A stretch of 9,877 nucleotides of DNA, from the NCBI GenBank assembly GCA_946999025.1, contig CAMQBP010000055.1:1-9877 (forward strand). Reading direction: 5' to 3'. The notes under the pieces are model-generated. The model was not told the origin of the DNA. It did no database searches and was given only the letters and a program-made list of their open reading frames with translations. Source of the stretch: an uncultured Prevotella sp. (GTDB taxonomy: Bacteria; Bacteroidota; Bacteroidia; Bacteroidales; Bacteroidaceae). The position numbers and the translations under genes are program-made. This document shows, piece by piece, positions 1-6,670 of this stretch (the first letter of the stretch is position 1; every line of letters begins with the position of its first letter).

Positions 1-2
1 TT

Positions 3-137
3 GTGTTGGGCTTGTTCCAAGACATCGAGGTTCTGCAAGACCAGCGTTTCAAGCAGTATATCGCCGACTGTGTAGAGCAAATGAGCCAGAAAGTTTCCGG
101 CTCCCGCCCTGTTCGCCCGACAAGAAATGAGCGGTGA
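3..137 (+). CDS. C-terminal end of an unidentified protein (5' truncated by window edge)
   Basis: An open frame runs from the window edge to a TGA at 135-137, giving 44 residues that begin VLGLFQDIEV and end PVRPTRNER. It looks like real coding sequence. The first 30 residues read as an amphipathic helix (LFQDIEVLQDQRFKQYIADC, then VEQMSQK), followed by a basic, proline- and serine-containing tail typical of a disordered C-terminus. Codons favour G or C in third position, like the susC gene downstream. The other two frames give less protein-like strings with clustered Arg, Pro and Cys. I do not recognise the family and assign no function. The gap to the next gene is about 890 bp, so this gene is not part of the susCD operon. 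Confidence 0.55.
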   Translation: MLGLFQDIEVLQDQRFKQYIADCVEQMSQKVSGSRPVRPTRNER

Positions 138-151
138 CGTGCGCCGACCAG

Positions 152-177
152 TCCTCTGTGGATTCCCAATCAGAGGA
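152..177 (+). terminator. Possible terminator hairpin of the upstream gene
   Basis: Arms TCCTCTG (152-158) and CAGAGGA (171-177) are perfectly complementary. A further three pairs inside the loop (TGG 159-161 with CCA 166-168) extend the stem past a two-base bulge. It lies 15 nt after the stop codon of the partial gene, where a terminator is expected. There is no T-run immediately 3' (the first is at about 201-205), so intrinsic termination is uncertain. Confidence 0.3.
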
Positions 178-269
178 TGGATCCCTTCCACGCTCCATTT
201 TTCATTTAGAACATCTTTAAGTCCCTTCATCCCTCGGTTGTTGGATGTATGTTTCTCCTTGTCTTTAAA

Positions 270-357
270 GCAGTTACAATAATATTGACTTTGCCCTCCA
301 ATAGCATTAACTTTGCCCTCCAATAGCATTCACTTTGCCCTGTAAAGTGCATGAGAT
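270..357 (-). repeat. 22-bp-period tandem array A, four units
   Basis: On the + strand, ACTTTGCCCTCC recurs at 288 and 310, and ACTTTGCCCT again at 332, an exact 22-bp step. Read on the minus strand, each unit is a 13-base core plus a 9-base linker: cores at 345-357, 323-335, 301-313 and 279-291; linkers TACAGGGCA, TGGAGGGCA, TGGAGGGCA and TGTAACTGC. The two central units differ by one base in 22; the outer two are degenerate. The short minus-strand frame through here (about 227-463) is just translation of the repeat. The 13+9 layout and a linker ending GGGCA recur in array B (9711-9811). Confidence 0.75.
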
Positions 358-433
358 TGAACCGGGAGCCTATTGCTACCCTAAAAAAATAGATAAAAAG
401 GATGGTCACTGGTTTATGTTCCCCATTTGTAGA

Positions 434-473
434 TGCGACAAAAGACCCGGAAAATTGTCGCAAATGTTGCGAC
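434..473. promoter_or_regulatory. Cluster of GTCGCAA/TTGCGAC palindromes (operator-like)
   Basis: GTCGCAA (457-463) and TTGCGAC (467-473) form a perfect 7-bp inverted repeat around ATG. TGCGACAA (434-441) and TTGTCGCA (455-462) form a second perfect 8-bp inverted repeat. Because the two share 457-462, they could form only one at a time as RNA; as DNA they are three TTGCGAC-like half sites. They lie about 280-310 bp upstream of the nearest candidate -7 box, so a link to susC is unproven. Confidence 0.4.
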
Positions 474-524
474 GTTATTGCGCATTTTAGGTTGAATTCA
501 CAACTTCAATGAAATATGTAAGTT

Positions 525-589
525 CAATCACTACTGTCCACGAATCCTTTTTTTTATTTCTCAAAAGGTTACATGGATAGTAGTGATTG
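525..589. repeat. Large imperfect stem-loop, 27-bp arms
   Basis: The left arm 525-551 begins CAATCACTACTGTCCACG and ends CCTTTT. The right arm 563-589 is its reverse complement at 23 of 27 positions, and one mismatch is a G·U wobble. The loop is 11 nt (552-562). The outer 11 pairs (CAATCACTACT with AGTAGTGATTG) are perfect. It sits well away from either gene. It could be a terminator-like structure, a small palindromic mobile or REP-like element, or a protein-binding cruciform; the sequence alone does not decide. Confidence 0.65.
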
Positions 590-600
590 TGTTTATAGGA

Positions 601-683
601 TTTTCATGAGACGGTTTCTAAAATTTCATGAACCGTTGTTCATGCTTCTATTGGAGCATGCCCTATCGGGACTTGCATGCCCC
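601..683. repeat. CATG-rich palindrome cluster
   Basis: Five CATG tetramers start at 605, 627, 641, 657 and 676. Two short hairpins are clear: CATGAAC (627-633) with GTTCATG (638-644), and CATGCT (641-646) with AGCATG (655-660). GCATGCCC is then repeated directly at 656 and 675. The hairpins share bases 641-644, so they are alternatives. No coding frame crosses the cluster. Confidence 0.5.
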
Positions 684-747
684 ACCCACCTGCTTTAACT
701 GTACCGTTCTTACTCAATAAAATTAGGGTGTGAGGATAGGTTATTTT

Positions 748-755
748 TATCTTTG
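748..755 (+). promoter_or_regulatory. Candidate Bacteroidetes -7 box, distal susC promoter
   Basis: TATCTTTG fits the TAnnTTTG -7 consensus of the Bacteroidetes primary sigma factor. No good TTTG -33 element lies about 20 bp upstream, so this is a weak alternative to the box at 822-829. It would give a leader of about 265 nt. Confidence 0.3.
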
Positions 756-821
756 TTCGCTAAAATATGTTAAAAAGCACAACTATTAACTCATTTTTAT
801 TTACTTTTCGCACAAATCTCC

Positions 822-829
822 TATATTTG
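822..829 (+). promoter_or_regulatory. Candidate -7 box of the susC promoter
   Basis: TATATTTG is an exact match to TAnnTTTG. Transcription would start about seven bases downstream, near 836, leaving a leader of about 190 nt before the susC ATG. The -33 region is T-rich (around 795-803) but lacks a clean TTTG. Position and match make this the better of two candidates. Confidence 0.42.
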
Positions 830-850
830 TAAATCGTTAGCCTGAAGGAT

Positions 851-860
851 GTGATATCAC
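851..860. promoter_or_regulatory. Perfect 10-bp palindrome in the susC leader
   Basis: GTGATATCAC is fully self-complementary and lies about 15 nt after the predicted transcription start, a common place for a repressor operator. One short palindrome is weak evidence; it could be chance in this palindrome-rich region. Confidence 0.25.
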
Positions 861-942
861 GGAATGTTTCGCTGAGTCAGATTTATGTTTACAGACTGAA
901 ATGTAAATCGGCAAGAGGAGAATGAAACCTGTATAAATATCT

Positions 943-1010
943 ATCGCTAAGAGCTACTTTAATACTACGAAACAAACCATTAATAATAAACAATATGTTA
1001 AATTAGCGAT
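943..1010 (+). promoter_or_regulatory. Inverted repeat in the susC leader ending just before the ribosome site
   Basis: ATCGCTAA (943-950) is perfectly complementary to TTAGCGAT (1003-1010), enclosing 52 nt. The 3' arm ends one base before the GAAAGGAGA ribosome site, so folding would place the site at the base of a stem. A smaller hairpin, TTTACA (888-893) with TGTAAA (902-907), lies upstream. Whether this controls translation is inference. Confidence 0.35.
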
Positions 1011-1011
1011 T

Positions 1012-1020
1012 GAAAGGAGA
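1012..1020 (+). promoter_or_regulatory. Shine-Dalgarno-like site that decides the susC start
   Basis: GAAAGGAGA lies 7 nt upstream of ATG 1028. An in-frame TTG at 1010 overlaps the site and would add six residues (KGEIF region) before a normal signal peptide, so ATG 1028 is preferred. The other genes here have only A-rich sequence before the start, so this site is unusual locally. Confidence 0.7.
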
Positions 1021-1027
1021 AATTTTT

Positions 1028-4000
1028 ATGGTTAAAAGACTTACAATGTTATTAGCCAGCCTATTCATCACCGTTGGTGTGGCGCTGGCACAGTCTCAAG
1101 TCTCGGGTACCGTTACCGACGAGAATGATCAGCCCATCGTGGGAGCGACCGTTCGGGTGGTAGACACCAAAACCGGAACGGTGACTGACAGTGATGGACG
1201 GTTCAGTTTGACTTTGCCCGCGGGCAAGAGAACTGTTACAGTCTCTTACTTAGGTATGCATACCGTAACCGTGACGGCCAGCAATGGCATGACGGTAAAG
1301 TTGTACTCCGAGGACAGGAAGATTGACGAGGTGGTGGTGACCGCGCTCGGTATCAAGCGACAAAAAAGAGATTTGGGATACTCCACGGAGAAAGTGGATT
1401 CCAAACTGCTGACAGAGGGAAAAACTGTGAATGTTGCCTCTGGTCTGCAAGGCAAGGTCGCAGGTTTGAACATCTCCACCCTGAACAGCGGCGTGTTCGA
1501 GAACGTGAAGATCAACATGCGTGGTATCCGTTCGTTGACGGGTAATAACAATCCCATGCTGTTGCTCGATGGCGTTCCTGTGGGCTTGGGCTACTTGTCA
1601 TCCCTGAACCCTAACGACATTGACAACGTCAACATTCTGAAAGGTACGTCAGCCGCTGCCATCTATGGTCCTGACGCACGCAATGGCGTGATTGTCATAA
1701 CCACGAAGCAAGGGGCCGAGGGCGGAGCTCCAAGAGTTACGTTCAGCTCTTCCATCCAGGCGTCGAACATATCTTTCTTCCCCAAATTCCAAGAGAAATT
1801 TGGTAGTGGTGGAGGAACGGCCTACGAGTTTATCCCCTACGAGAACGAGTCTTGGGGACCCGAGTACGACGGAAGCATGCGCCAGCTGGGTAAGCCAGAC
1901 GAGAATGGCAACGTGATGAAATATCCCTATGCCCCGATCAAGAACAACCGCAAGGACTTCTTCAACACTGGTCTCACTTTCCAGAACGACCTGTCGTTGG
2001 CCATGAAAGATTTCTATATCAGTTTCCAGGATGCCCGCGTCAAGGGTATCGTGCCCGATGACTGGAATCAACGCACAGGGTTGCGTTTCAATGGGTCTCG
2101 CGAGTACAAGAACTTCAAGGTGAGCCTCGGCGCCAACTATATTCAGCAAAACTATGATGTGTACAGCTCTGGAGCCATGAACGACTATTACAATGGCCAA
2201 GACGTGGGCATGCATGCTGGCTTGATGGACCTGGTGTTTGCCACGCAGGCATGGGTTCCATTGACCAAATTCAAGACAGACGACCCATGGGGAAATTACA
2301 ATACCTATTATTGTGATTTCTCGCTCAACCCTTATCAGGCTATCGAAACGTTCCGCGAGAAAGGCCGCAAGCATGATTTCATTGGAAACATCGATCTGAA
2401 ATACAGCCCGTTCTCATGGATGGACCTGAACCTTCGAGTGGCTGTCACACATCGCAACATCGCATACAAACAAAAACAAAAGAACGTATCTCCATCCGAA
2501 TACGCGGTCAACGAACGCGCCTTCAGGTTTATACCTCAGAGTGTGTCTGACCAAAACGAGCAGTACTATCGCCTCTCTACCGAGCCTTTCATAACCCTGC
2601 ACAAGACCGTTGGCGACTTTAACCTTGGTGGTGTCTTGGGTACCTACATGCGAACCAGCCGCGAGGATTATCTCGGCGTGGCCGCCTCACCATTGAAGAT
2701 ACAAGGTCTTTACAACGTTTCCGGCCGTACCGGCGAGGTAGATCCTACCGAAAGATTGGTTCGTACACGTATGTTCTCCGTTTATGGAAGTGCCACTGTC
2801 ACCTATAAGAATTTTGCAACACTGGAGGTAACGGGACGTAACGACAAGGTTTCAGTCTTGGCTCCCGGTCATAACAGCTATTTCTATCCGGGCGTGAACG
2901 CATCGGTCGTGCTCACAGATGCCATCCCAGCCATCAAGTCAGACTTCCTGAACTTCCTGAAACTGCGCGCATCGTGGAACAAGACCGGTAACGCCGACGT
3001 GGCAGCCTATCGCCTGAGCACTCCATTTGTGCAAGGCGGCGGCTTCCCATACGATGGCCTGCCAGGATACCAGACAGGTACAAGAAAGACCGACCCCAAC
3101 CTCTCGCCAGAGTTCATCAACAGCACCGAGGTGGGATTTGAAACCTCTATGCTCAAGAATCGCATAACGCTCGACTTCACTTACTATAACCAGAAAAACA
3201 CCGACCAGCTGATTTACATACGCACGTCGCGTGGTACTGGTTACACGTCTCGTCTGGTCAATGCCGCCTCTTTCCGCAATTACGGATTCGAGACGACCTT
3301 GAAGCTGACTCCATTGGTAAACTTCGGCGACGTGAACGTCAACCTGAACTTGAACTATGGATACAACAACAGCGAGGTGCTTAGCCTCTACGAGGGTATG
3401 GACAACTTCTTCCTCGGAGGTTACTTTATGGCTGGAGCGTATGCCGTGGTGGGCAAACCTGCGTTCATCTACAGCGCGAAAGACTACAAGCGCGACCCAC
3501 AAGGACGCGTTGTCGTGGACAAAGAGACTGGCTTGCCACAGGTTCAGGAACAAAACAAATACTTTGGACGCACCATGCCCATCCATACCTTGGGCATCAA
3601 CCCATCCATCCACTGGAAAGGTTTGACCGTCTCGGCCGTGTTCGAGTACAAGGGTGGCAACTACTCCTTCAACTATCAGGGCACGACAATGGCATGGGAT
3701 GGACAGTCGCGTGTAACGGCCGCCAACAGCCGTCAACGCTTCGTGTTCCCGAATTCCGTTTACATTGACGGGCAGGATGCCAGTGGAAATCCCGTTTACG
3801 TGGCAAACACCAACCGCACCATCAATAGTAACTATTCTTACTTCCACGGTGACAATTATCGCAGCGTGGGAACGAACTTCTTGTTCAGCGCTAACACTTG
3901 GAGATGGCGCGAGTTGTCTATCACCTATTCGTTGCCTGCCGAATGGCTCAGGTTCCAAAATTATGTCAAGGGCGTCGATGTGGCGTTCACTGGACGCAAT

Positions 4001-4141
4001 CTGATGCTATGGCTGCCCAAGAGCAACGAGTGGAGCGATCCCGACTTCAGCGTGTACAGTGACCAAAGCGCCGGAACTATTACTTCCGCTATCAATCCGC
4101 CCACACGCACGCTTGGCGGCAGTATCACCCTTACATTCTAA
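1028..4141 (+). CDS. susC: SusC/RagA-family TonB-dependent outer-membrane transporter
   Basis: This 1037-residue protein is a SusC-type, TonB-energised outer-membrane barrel that imports an oligosaccharide or peptide captured by its SusD partner. Residues 1-21 (MVKRLTMLL...VALA) are a signal peptide with likely cleavage before Q22. Residues 24 to about 95 are a carboxypeptidase-D regulatory-like domain (VSGTVTDENDQPIVGATV, SDGRFSL). The TonB box is DEVVVTALG at 100-108. The plug domain follows (SGLQGKVAGLN, MLLLDGVPV near 177-185, IYGPDARNGVIVITTK at 212-227), and the rest is the 22-strand barrel ending in LGGSITLTF, the usual C-terminal strand. Length is normal for the family. There is no N-terminal STN domain, so direct anti-sigma signalling is not expected. 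It is first in an operon, 18 bp before susD. The symbol names the family role; starch is not implied. Confidence 0.95.
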   Translation: MVKRLTMLLASLFITVGVALAQSQVSGTVTDENDQPIVGATVRVVDTKTGTVTDSDGRFSLTLPAGKRTVTVSYLGMHTVTVTASNGMTVKLYSEDRKIDEVVVTALGIKRQKRDLGYSTEKVDSKLLTEGKTVNVASGLQGKVAGLNISTLNSGVFENVKINMRGIRSLTGNNNPMLLLDGVPVGLGYLSSLNPNDIDNVNILKGTSAAAIYGPDARNGVIVITTKQGAEGGAPRVTFSSSIQASNISFFPKFQEKFGSGGGTAYEFIPYENESWGPEYDGSMRQLGKPDENGNVMKYPYAPIKNNRKDFFNTGLTFQNDLSLAMKDFYISFQDARVKGIVPDDWNQRTGLRFNGSREYKNFKVSLGANYIQQNYDVYSSGAMNDYYNGQDVGMHAGLMDLVFATQAWVPLTKFKTDDPWGNYNTYYCDFSLNPYQAIETFREKGRKHDFIGNIDLKYSPFSWMDLNLRVAVTHRNIAYKQKQKNVSPSEYAVNERAFRFIPQSVSDQNEQYYRLSTEPFITLHKTVGDFNLGGVLGTYMRTSREDYLGVAASPLKIQGLYNVSGRTGEVDPTERLVRTRMFSVYGSATVTYKNFATLEVTGRNDKVSVLAPGHNSYFYPGVNASVVLTDAIPAIKSDFLNFLKLRASWNKTGNADVAAYRLSTPFVQGGGFPYDGLPGYQTGTRKTDPNLSPEFINSTEVGFETSMLKNRITLDFTYYNQKNTDQLIYIRTSRGTGYTSRLVNAASFRNYGFETTLKLTPLVNFGDVNVNLNLNYGYNNSEVLSLYEGMDNFFLGGYFMAGAYAVVGKPAFIYSAKDYKRDPQGRVVVDKETGLPQVQEQNKYFGRTMPIHTLGINPSIHWKGLTVSAVFEYKGGNYSFNYQGTTMAWDGQSRVTAANSRQRFVFPNSVYIDGQDASGNPVYVANTNRTINSNYSYFHGDNYRSVGTNFLFSANTWRWRELSITYSLPAEWLRFQNYVKGVDVAFTGRNLMLWLPKSNEWSDPDFSVYSDQSAGTITSAINPPTRTLGGSITLTF

Positions 4142-4159
4142 CGATAAATATAGATAAAG

Positions 4160-5704
4160 ATGAAAAAGATATATTTGCTTTTAATGTCTGTGTTCGTGCT
4201 TGGCCTGTCAGCTTGCATGGACCTCGACATCAATGATGATCCAAACAACGCGACAGGAGATGTAATGACCCCAGACTTGCAGTTGCCGTATATCGAGCAC
4301 GCAATGGGAAGTTATATTAGCATATCGGGTGCCATAAGATGGTATAACCACTGGATGGGCTACTGGGCTCGTAGTGGTGGCTACGGTTCTAACGAAGACG
4401 TTGAGGGATATGCCATCACGTCGGAGTTCGGACAAGGCTCATGGTATGGCGGCTACAGCCTGCTCATTAACAACCATCTCATGGGCCAGAAAGCAGCATC
4501 GGCTGGGCTTGACGGCTACTTGGGAATATCCAAGATTATCAAGGCATGGGGTTTCTCGTACATGGTGGACCAATATGAGAAGATTCCTTACACAGAGGCA
4601 TTCACCGAGAAATTAACCTTGAAGCTGGATGAGGGCAAGGACATTTACGACAGCTTGCTTGTGGAACTGGAAACAGCGGACAAACTGTTGGCAGGTACCG
4701 AAACCGGTAAAAACACTGAGTTGGCTAACTGTGACAAGGTTTTTGGAGGTAACATCGCCAAGTGGAGAAAATTTGGAAACACTGTGCGCCTTCGCTTGAT
4801 CTTGCGCCTGGTCAACGTCAAGTCTGCCGCCGAGCTGAAGGGCATGGTCGACAAGATTGTCGCTAACGGTGCCGGATTCCTTGGTGCCGGTGAGTCCGCA
4901 GAGGTTAATCCGCATTACAAGAACGACAAAGACAAGCAGCAACCTTTCTATAGTGCTTATTACAAGGATGTCAATGGTAAACTGATAGACCAGTACAATC
5001 GTGCCAGCGAGTACTTCATGGCATTGTTGCAAGACCACAACGACCTTAGGTACACCGCTTTCTTCCGTCCCGTTGGTAACAAGGATGGAAATGATTACGT
5101 AGGGGTAAGGTTCGGAGAAGAGAACCAAGCTTACAAGGATGAGCATAATGCAAACAAGACTTCTGTAGTCGGTGGTCCTGGTTTGGCCAAGGACGTAAGT
5201 GCCGCACAGTGGATCTTGCCTTCGTTCGAGAGCTTGTTCCTTCAGGCTGAGGCCATACAGCGAGGCCTTTTGGCTGGAGACGCCAAAGCCATGTACGAGA
5301 AAGCCGTGACGGAGTCGTTCACCTGGCTGGAGGTAGGACGTTATGAAAAGCCTTCCGCACGTACCGGAGAGTTGCCAGACTGGCAGAAAACATCGCTCGG
5401 CCCCATTCTCGAGAAATATCTGCACAATCCTGACTTCACATTTGCCAACTGGGATAAGAATGAGAATAAGCTCAACCTCATTTTGATGCAAAAGTATATC
5501 GCCATGTGTGGTGTAAACAGTTTGGAAGTGTATTGTGACTATCGTCGCAATAACTATCCTGACATTCCTTTGTCAGTACACTCAGCACGCGGAAACAATG
5601 TCATTCCAAAACGCTTGGTTTACCCAAGCTCTGAATACTCCGCTAATAAAGAAAACACGCCGACGGTAAATCCTCAAACCGACAAGGTGTTCTGGGCTAA
5701 GTAG
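4160..5704 (+). CDS. susD: SusD/RagB-like outer-membrane lipoprotein (SusD-like_2 type)
   Basis: This 514-residue lipoprotein is the surface lid that captures ligand over the SusC channel. The signal peptide ends in a lipobox, LSAC, with Cys19 as the lipidated residue, and acidic residues follow (CMDLDINDD), consistent with surface export in Bacteroidetes. The sequence matches the SusD-like_2 branch rather than classical SusD: DDPNNAT just after the lipid anchor, IPYTEAF at 142-148, KWRKFGNTVRLRLILR at 201-216, QKYIAMCGVNSLEVYCDYRR from 444 followed by YP, KRLVYPSSEYSANKEN from 484, and a C-terminal KVFWAK. Length is normal for that group. It starts 18 bp after the susC stop with no Shine-Dalgarno site and ends in TAG. 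The substrate cannot be deduced: no sugar-degrading enzyme lies nearby, and some SusCD-type pairs (RagAB) take up peptides. Confidence 0.92.
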   Translation: MKKIYLLLMSVFVLGLSACMDLDINDDPNNATGDVMTPDLQLPYIEHAMGSYISISGAIRWYNHWMGYWARSGGYGSNEDVEGYAITSEFGQGSWYGGYSLLINNHLMGQKAASAGLDGYLGISKIIKAWGFSYMVDQYEKIPYTEAFTEKLTLKLDEGKDIYDSLLVELETADKLLAGTETGKNTELANCDKVFGGNIAKWRKFGNTVRLRLILRLVNVKSAAELKGMVDKIVANGAGFLGAGESAEVNPHYKNDKDKQQPFYSAYYKDVNGKLIDQYNRASEYFMALLQDHNDLRYTAFFRPVGNKDGNDYVGVRFGEENQAYKDEHNANKTSVVGGPGLAKDVSAAQWILPSFESLFLQAEAIQRGLLAGDAKAMYEKAVTESFTWLEVGRYEKPSARTGELPDWQKTSLGPILEKYLHNPDFTFANWDKNENKLNLILMQKYIAMCGVNSLEVYCDYRRNNYPDIPLSVHSARGNNVIPKRLVYPSSEYSANKENTPTVNPQTDKVFWAK

Positions 5705-5731
5705 AATATTAACCATTCAAAGACTTGAATT

Positions 5732-6562
5732 ATGAAGAAAAATATATTAATATTGGGTGCGTTGCTCCTCTCGATGTCTTTAACTTCGTGTTTAAACGAT
5801 GACCCTGTAGACAACTTAGAGTATGGCATCAGAATACAAGACCTCGAGACACAGAAGATATTGGAGTTTGCTGGCATGTCTCACAAAAAGACAGTCGCAG
5901 TTCTCCCAGAAGGGGCTACATCTACGGTAAAATTGGGAACCCTTAATCTGGCGGCCAAAGACGTGGCACAAGAGGATATTCCCGTCAAGTTTAAAATAAG
6001 CCATGATGGCATTGGTGGAGACAAATTCCCATTGGGTTCCATCCAGGTGCAGGACGTGGTTATCAAGAAAGGCGAGCGCAAAGCAGACATTATGGCCACG
6101 ATTACCAATGCCGCGCTTACCGCTGCGGGTGCCTCTGTCTCTCTTGCCATAGAGGGCGTTCCGGCAGGATACGTTATTAGTGGCAACTTCGGGACGTATC
6201 GCTACAACATCAAGATTAGGAGCGCGTTCGAGGGTAAGTATGTGTACAATTGCTTAACATTGGGTCCATGGCCCCAGTATATGCAATATGTAGATAATGG
6301 ATCCACCATCACCTTGGCTACAGAAAGTCCAAATGAGGTATGGTGCGCACCATTCACGGGTTTGTTCAATGATATCACTAAAGCCATTTATGAGTTTGAG
6401 CCGGGTACGAACAAAATCGTTAAGGTTAAGATTCCGGAAATACCTAAATGGAAATTAGAAGTGGAGAACTCCACGTACGACGCTTCTACCAAGACCACTT
6501 ACGTAAAGTGGACTATAAATGGAAAAAAAGTTATCGAGGAAACGTTCAAGCGCGTAGAGTAA
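5732..6562 (+). CDS. Third lipoprotein of the susCD operon, DUF1735-like
   Basis: A 276-residue lipoprotein: residues 1-19 are a signal peptide, lipobox LTSC, lipidated Cys20, then LNDDPVDN, an acidic stretch consistent with surface display. Residues about 45-160 are beta-rich and resemble the DUF1735 (BT_3987-like) N-terminal domain: KTVAVLPEGATSTVKLG, then VVIKKGERKADI near 109-120, and ASVSLAIEGVPAGYVISGN near 134-152. Residues 161-276 form a second beta-rich domain starting FEGKY and rich in Trp and Tyr (GPWPQYMQYV, EVWCAPF, PKWKLEV), which could bind ligand through aromatics. It follows susD by 27 bp, the place usually held by SusE-type or surface glycan-binding proteins, so a ligand-capture accessory role is likely but inferred. 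DUF1735 membership is by eye and moderate. There is no enzyme signature. Confidence 0.75.
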   Translation: MKKNILILGALLLSMSLTSCLNDDPVDNLEYGIRIQDLETQKILEFAGMSHKKTVAVLPEGATSTVKLGTLNLAAKDVAQEDIPVKFKISHDGIGGDKFPLGSIQVQDVVIKKGERKADIMATITNAALTAAGASVSLAIEGVPAGYVISGNFGTYRYNIKIRSAFEGKYVYNCLTLGPWPQYMQYVDNGSTITLATESPNEVWCAPFTGLFNDITKAIYEFEPGTNKIVKVKIPEIPKWKLEVENSTYDASTKTTYVKWTINGKKVIEETFKRVE

Positions 6563-6573
6563 AACTTGTGATG

Positions 6574-6594
6574 CGTCATTCATCTTGAATGATG
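6574..6594 (+). terminator. Small hairpin just after the susCD operon
   Basis: TCATTCA (6576-6582) and TGAATGA (6586-6592) pair around TCT, with one G·U and one C-G pair extending the base. It lies 12 nt past the last stop codon and just before the stronger terminator. It lacks a T-run, so it may protect the mRNA 3' end rather than terminate. Confidence 0.4.
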
Positions 6595-6605
6595 TTCCCA
6601 GAACT

Positions 6606-6650
6606 AAAAGAGGGTGTATCATAATTCGTCATTATGATGCACCTTCTTTT
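6606..6650 (+). terminator. Strong intrinsic terminator of the susCD operon
   Basis: The 20-nt arms 6606-6625 (from AAAAGAGGGTGTATC) and 6631-6650 (ending CACCTTCTTTT) pair along their full length around TCGTC, with 18 Watson-Crick pairs and two G·U wobbles. The A-tract at the base and TTTT at the 3' end make it a classic, probably bidirectional terminator. It separates the transporter operon from pta-ackA. Confidence 0.88.
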
Positions 6651-6670
6651 GGCATTTACTGTCGAGGCCC

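Larger units (their letters stand above)
138..1027. other. Long intergenic region with many palindromes and repeats, no gene
   Basis: No convincing reading frame crosses this stretch, which is A+T-rich compared with the flanking genes. In order it holds: a hairpin just after the upstream stop (152-177), a 22-bp-period array (270-357), a GTCGCAA palindrome cluster (434-473), a 27-bp imperfect stem-loop (525-589), a CATG-rich palindrome cluster (601-683), two matches to the Bacteroidetes -7 box (748-755 and 822-829), and a probable susC leader with three more inverted repeats (851-1010). The density of dyad symmetry is high even for a promoter region. I see no tRNA, no rRNA and no recognisable insertion-sequence ends. 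Confidence 0.7.

Noticed and set aside
288..315. Promoter at TAACTTTG (308-315) with TTTG upstream
   Set aside because: The 8-mer fits the -7 consensus, but it is part of the 22-bp repeat, the upstream TTTG is only 14 bp away, and no gene begins downstream within several hundred bases.
270..357. CRISPR array at the 22-bp repeats
   Set aside because: The units are contiguous with no unique spacers of 25-40 bp, the cores diverge, and no cas gene is present.
227..463. 78-codon minus-strand frame in the first intergenic region
   Set aside because: It is a translation of array A and ends in the upstream palindromes; no start signal or family resemblance.
1010..1027. Upstream in-frame TTG start for susC
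   Set aside because: The TTG overlaps the Shine-Dalgarno-like site and would put extra residues before a complete signal peptide. ATG 1028 is well spaced from the site.
2939..3958. 339-codon minus-strand frame inside susC (and a similar one at 1649-2374)
   Set aside because: Long antisense frames arise from the codon bias of susC, which has a complete set of family motifs on the + strand; the antisense products look like no protein family.
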